Below, piece by piece: positions 61,468 to 64,000 of a DNA stretch of 64,000 bases. Both the position numbers and the translations under genes were made by a program. The notes below the pieces were generated by a model. The model saw only the letters and a list, made by a program, of their open reading frames with translations, searched no databases and had not been told where the DNA came from. The first letter of the stretch is position 1. Each line of letters starts with the position of its first letter. The DNA lies in contig NC_133389.1 in assembly GCF_047511655.1 (NCBI RefSeq), positions 127,975,973 to 128,039,972 on the forward strand. The letters are read 5' to 3'. Source of the stretch: Castor canadensis (Eukaryota; Chordata; Mammalia; Rodentia; Castoridae).

Positions 61468-64000
61468 TCTTTTATTTTATCTTTTTTACATTTACTTTCA
61501 GCCCCTTTACCCCCCGCAGCTTCCAGGCAGAGCCTGTTCTGCCCTCTTCTCTGATTTTGTTAAAGAGAAAACATAAGCGATAATAAGAAAGACATAGAGT
61601 TTTTGCCAGTTTGAGATAAAGATAGCTGTACGGAGAGATTCCTAATATTGCTTCCGTGCACTTGTGTATTGCAACCCACATGGGTTCATCTCTTCCAAAT
61701 CTCTTCACTACTTCCTGGTTGCCTTCCCATAGTGGCCTCTGCCAGTTTAAGATTACTATATGCACTCCACTACAGTGAGCACATCAACCACATTCAAGTT
61801 TTAGATTTCCTTCCCTTTCCCTATTCCTCCAGTATGCATTCTCCCCTTAGTGTGTAACCTATGTCCAATAGTATTACTGCATTTGTTTTGGGTCTATAAT
61901 CCACACATGAGGGAGAACATGCGACTTTTGGTCTTCTGAGCCTGGCTAACTTCACTTAAGATGATGTTCTCCAGTTCCATCCATTTACTTGCAAATGACA
62001 AAATTTCATTCTTCTTCATGGCTGAGTAAAATTCCATTGTGCATAAATACCACATTTTCTTAATTCATTCGTCAGTGGTGGGGCATCTTGGCTGTTTCCA
62101 TAACTTGGCTATTGTGAATAGTGCTGCAAAAAACATGGATGCGCAGGTGCCTTTGGAATAACCTGAGTCACATTCCTTTGGGTATATCCCCAGGAGTGGT
62201 ATTACTGGATCATATGGCAGGCCTATGTTTAGTTTTTTAAGAAGCCTCCATATTGTTTTCCAAAGTGGTTGTAGTAGCTTACATTCCCACCAGCAGTGTA
62301 TAAGGGTTCCTTTTCCCCCACATCTTCATCAACATTTTTGTTGGTGGTGTTCTTGATGCTAGTTACTCTAACAGGGGTGAGGTGGAATCTTAGTGTGGTT
62401 TTGATTGGCATTTCCTTTATGGCCAGGGATGGTGAGCATTTTTTCTTGTGTTTTTTGGCCATTTGGACTTCTTCCTTTGAAAAAGTTCTGTTTAGTTCAG
62501 TTGTCCACTTCTTTATTGGTTCATTAATTTTGGGGGAGATTAGTTTTCTGAGCTCCCTGTATATTCTGGTTATCAGTCCTTTGATGTATAGCTAGCAAAT
62601 ATTTTCTCCTATGCTGTGGGTTGTCTCTTCAGTTTAGATACATTTCTTTTGCTATGCAGAAGCTTTTTAATTTCATGTAGTCCAATTTGTCCATCCTTTC
62701 TTAGTTGCTGGGCTGCTGGAGTTCCACTAAGGAAGTCCTTTGCCTATACCTATTGCTTCCAGAGTATTCCCTGCTTTTTCGTTCTTTTGTGTACTAACTG
62801 CAAGGTTTTGGGTCTGATATTAAGGTTCTTAATCCACTCTGAGTTGATACTATAAAGGGTGACAGGCAGGGATCTAGTTTCAGTTTTCTGCAGGCAGATA
62901 ACCAGTTTTCCCAGCAACATTTGTTGAAGAGGCTGTCTTTTCTCCATTGTATGTTTTTGGTGCCTTTGTCAAAAATAAGGTGGGTGTAGCTGTGTGGATT
63001 CATATACGGGTCCTCTATTCTGTTCCACTAGTCTTCATATCTGTTTTTGTGCCAGAATCATGCTGTTTTTATTGCTAAGGTTCTATAGTATAGTTTGAAG
63101 TCAGGTATTGTGATATCTCCAGCATTGCTCTTTTTGCTGAGTATTGTCATGGCTATTTGCAGTCTTTTGTGTTTCCAAATGAACTTTAGGGTAGATTTTT
63201 CTATCTCTGTGATGATGTCACTGGGATTTTGATGGGAATTGAGTTGAACATGTAGATTGCTTTTGGTAACTGAAAGGGAAGGAACACTGCCTAACTCATT
63301 CTATGAAGCCAGCATTATACTCATGCCAAAACCCTACAAAGACACATCCAAAAAGGAGAACTATAGGCCAATCTTCTTAATGATCATCGAAGCAAAACTC
63401 TTCAATAAAATAATGGCAAACCGAATCCAACAACATATCAGAAATATCATTCATCATGACCAAGTTGACTTCATCTCAGGGATGCAGGGATGGTCCAACA
63501 TACACAAATCAATAAATGTAATTATAGCCCATTAATAGAAGCAAAGACAAGAACCATTTGATCATCTCAGATGTGAAAAAATCCTTTGATAAGATTCAGC
63601 ACCATTTCATGAAAAAATCTCTAAGAAAACTAATAGAAGGAATGTACCTCAACATTATAAAGGTCATATATGACAAACCTATAGCCAACATCATACTTAA
63701 TGGGGAAAAACTGAAACCATTTCTCCAAAAGTCAGGAACAAGACAAGGATGCCCACTCTCCCCACTCCTATTCTATGTAGTCCTGGAATTCCAAGCCAGA
63801 GCAATAAGGCAAGAAGAAGAAATAAAAAGAATACAAATAGGTAAAGAAATAGTCAAAGTATCTCTATTTGCAGACTATATGATCCTATATCTCAAAGGCC
63901 CAAAAAACTCTACCCTAAAACTCCTAGACACCATAAACAGCTTCAGCAATGTAGCAGGATACAAAATCAACTTACAAAAATCAGTGGTCTTTCTGTACAC
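61468..64000 (-). mobile_element. Young LINE-1 with inverted 5' segment (twin priming), runs off the window
   Basis: 61468-63268: 3' UTR then C-terminal ORF2 on the minus strand (readable: FHLTPVR near 62380, [20 protein letters not shown] near 62950). At about 63268 the orientation flips. 63269-64000 is ORF2 reverse transcriptase on the plus strand: [40 protein letters not shown], later [12 protein letters not shown] and [11 protein letters not shown]. The catalytic motif reads FADY instead of FADD, and a -1-type frame break follows codon 92 of the plus ORF near 63533. Nonfunctional. The 3' UTR lacks a segment present in the copy at 31.9 kb. Confidence 0.93.

Larger units (their letters stand above)
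23770..64000. other. Gene desert (edge of the presumed HoxD centromeric landscape)
   Basis: No host protein-coding exon was recognised over 40 kb; all long open frames coincide with repeats or lack domain and splice context. In mammals a desert of several hundred kb separates ATP5MC3 from LNPK/EVX2/HOXD, and this matches its start. Named repeats are listed individually; the remaining stretches show nothing I can support. Confidence 0.6.

Noticed and set aside
63257-63535. Reverse-transcriptase-like open frame as a possible host gene or novel element
   Set aside because: It is ORF2 of the inverted part of a LINE-1, continuous with L1 sequence on both sides.

Overview
The window is vertebrate nuclear DNA. 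It has spliced genes with GT-AG introns, two CpG-island promoters and dense LINE/SINE content. The host is a rodent. The commonest repeat is a dimeric SINE with a 7SL/B1-like left half (box-A-like 'GGTGGCTCACGCCTGTAATC') and an ID/tRNA-like right half ('GTGGCTCAAGTGGTAGAGCA' ... 'GAGTTCAAACCCCAGTACC'). That architecture is known from squirrel-, dormouse- and beaver-type rodents. The exact right-half sequence suggests a beaver (Castor)-like genome, but this is inference, not proof.

Genes. ATP5MC3 (ATP5G3), subunit c of mitochondrial ATP synthase, lies on the minus strand at about 20.3-23.34 kb. It is complete: a 5' UTR exon, four coding exons, clean splice sites, 141 codons and an ATTAAA poly(A) signal. 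A second CpG island at about 8.6-9.9 kb carries a TCTCGCGAGA promoter motif, minus-strand CCAAT boxes and a minus-strand splice donor at 9240/9241. In mammals the gene immediately downstream of ATP5MC3 in the same orientation is ATF2, so this island is called as the ATF2 promoter plus noncoding exon 1 (inference from synteny and signals). The interval 1-9240 is then ATF2 intron 1. No other host protein-coding gene was recognised.

Layout. 1-9.2 kb: putative ATF2 intron 1, with SINEs, old L1 ends and a MIR. 8.4-9.9 kb: CpG island beside a (CA)n microsatellite. 9.9-20.3 kb: intergenic; 9.9-11.45 kb is repeat-free, the rest is SINE-rich. 20.3-23.4 kb: ATP5MC3. 23.4-64 kb: no gene found. By known synteny this is the start of the gene desert between ATP5MC3 and LNPK/EVX2/HOXD, the 'centromeric' HoxD regulatory landscape. 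Here it holds old and young L1s, SINEs, MER5-type DNA-transposon relics, MIR/L2, one MLT1-type LTR fossil and a U6 snRNA pseudogene.

Most interesting: (i) a U6 pseudogene at 30.15-30.25 kb whose divergent 3' end reappears, identical over 23 bases, inside a SINE 0.7 kb away; (ii) a young L1 at 61.47 kb to the window edge with a twin-priming-type 5' inversion, whose outer end can be predicted about 0.2 kb past the window; (iii) a 5'-truncated L1 at 31.9-33.7 kb with a 17-base target-site duplication; (iv) a compound SINE with three 7SL-like units plus an ID unit at 7.2-7.6 kb; (v) a 0.47-kb unexplained insert between L1 pieces at 59.7-60.17 kb. I did not find a new multi-gene system; this is ordinary mammalian sequence with some informative repeat biology.
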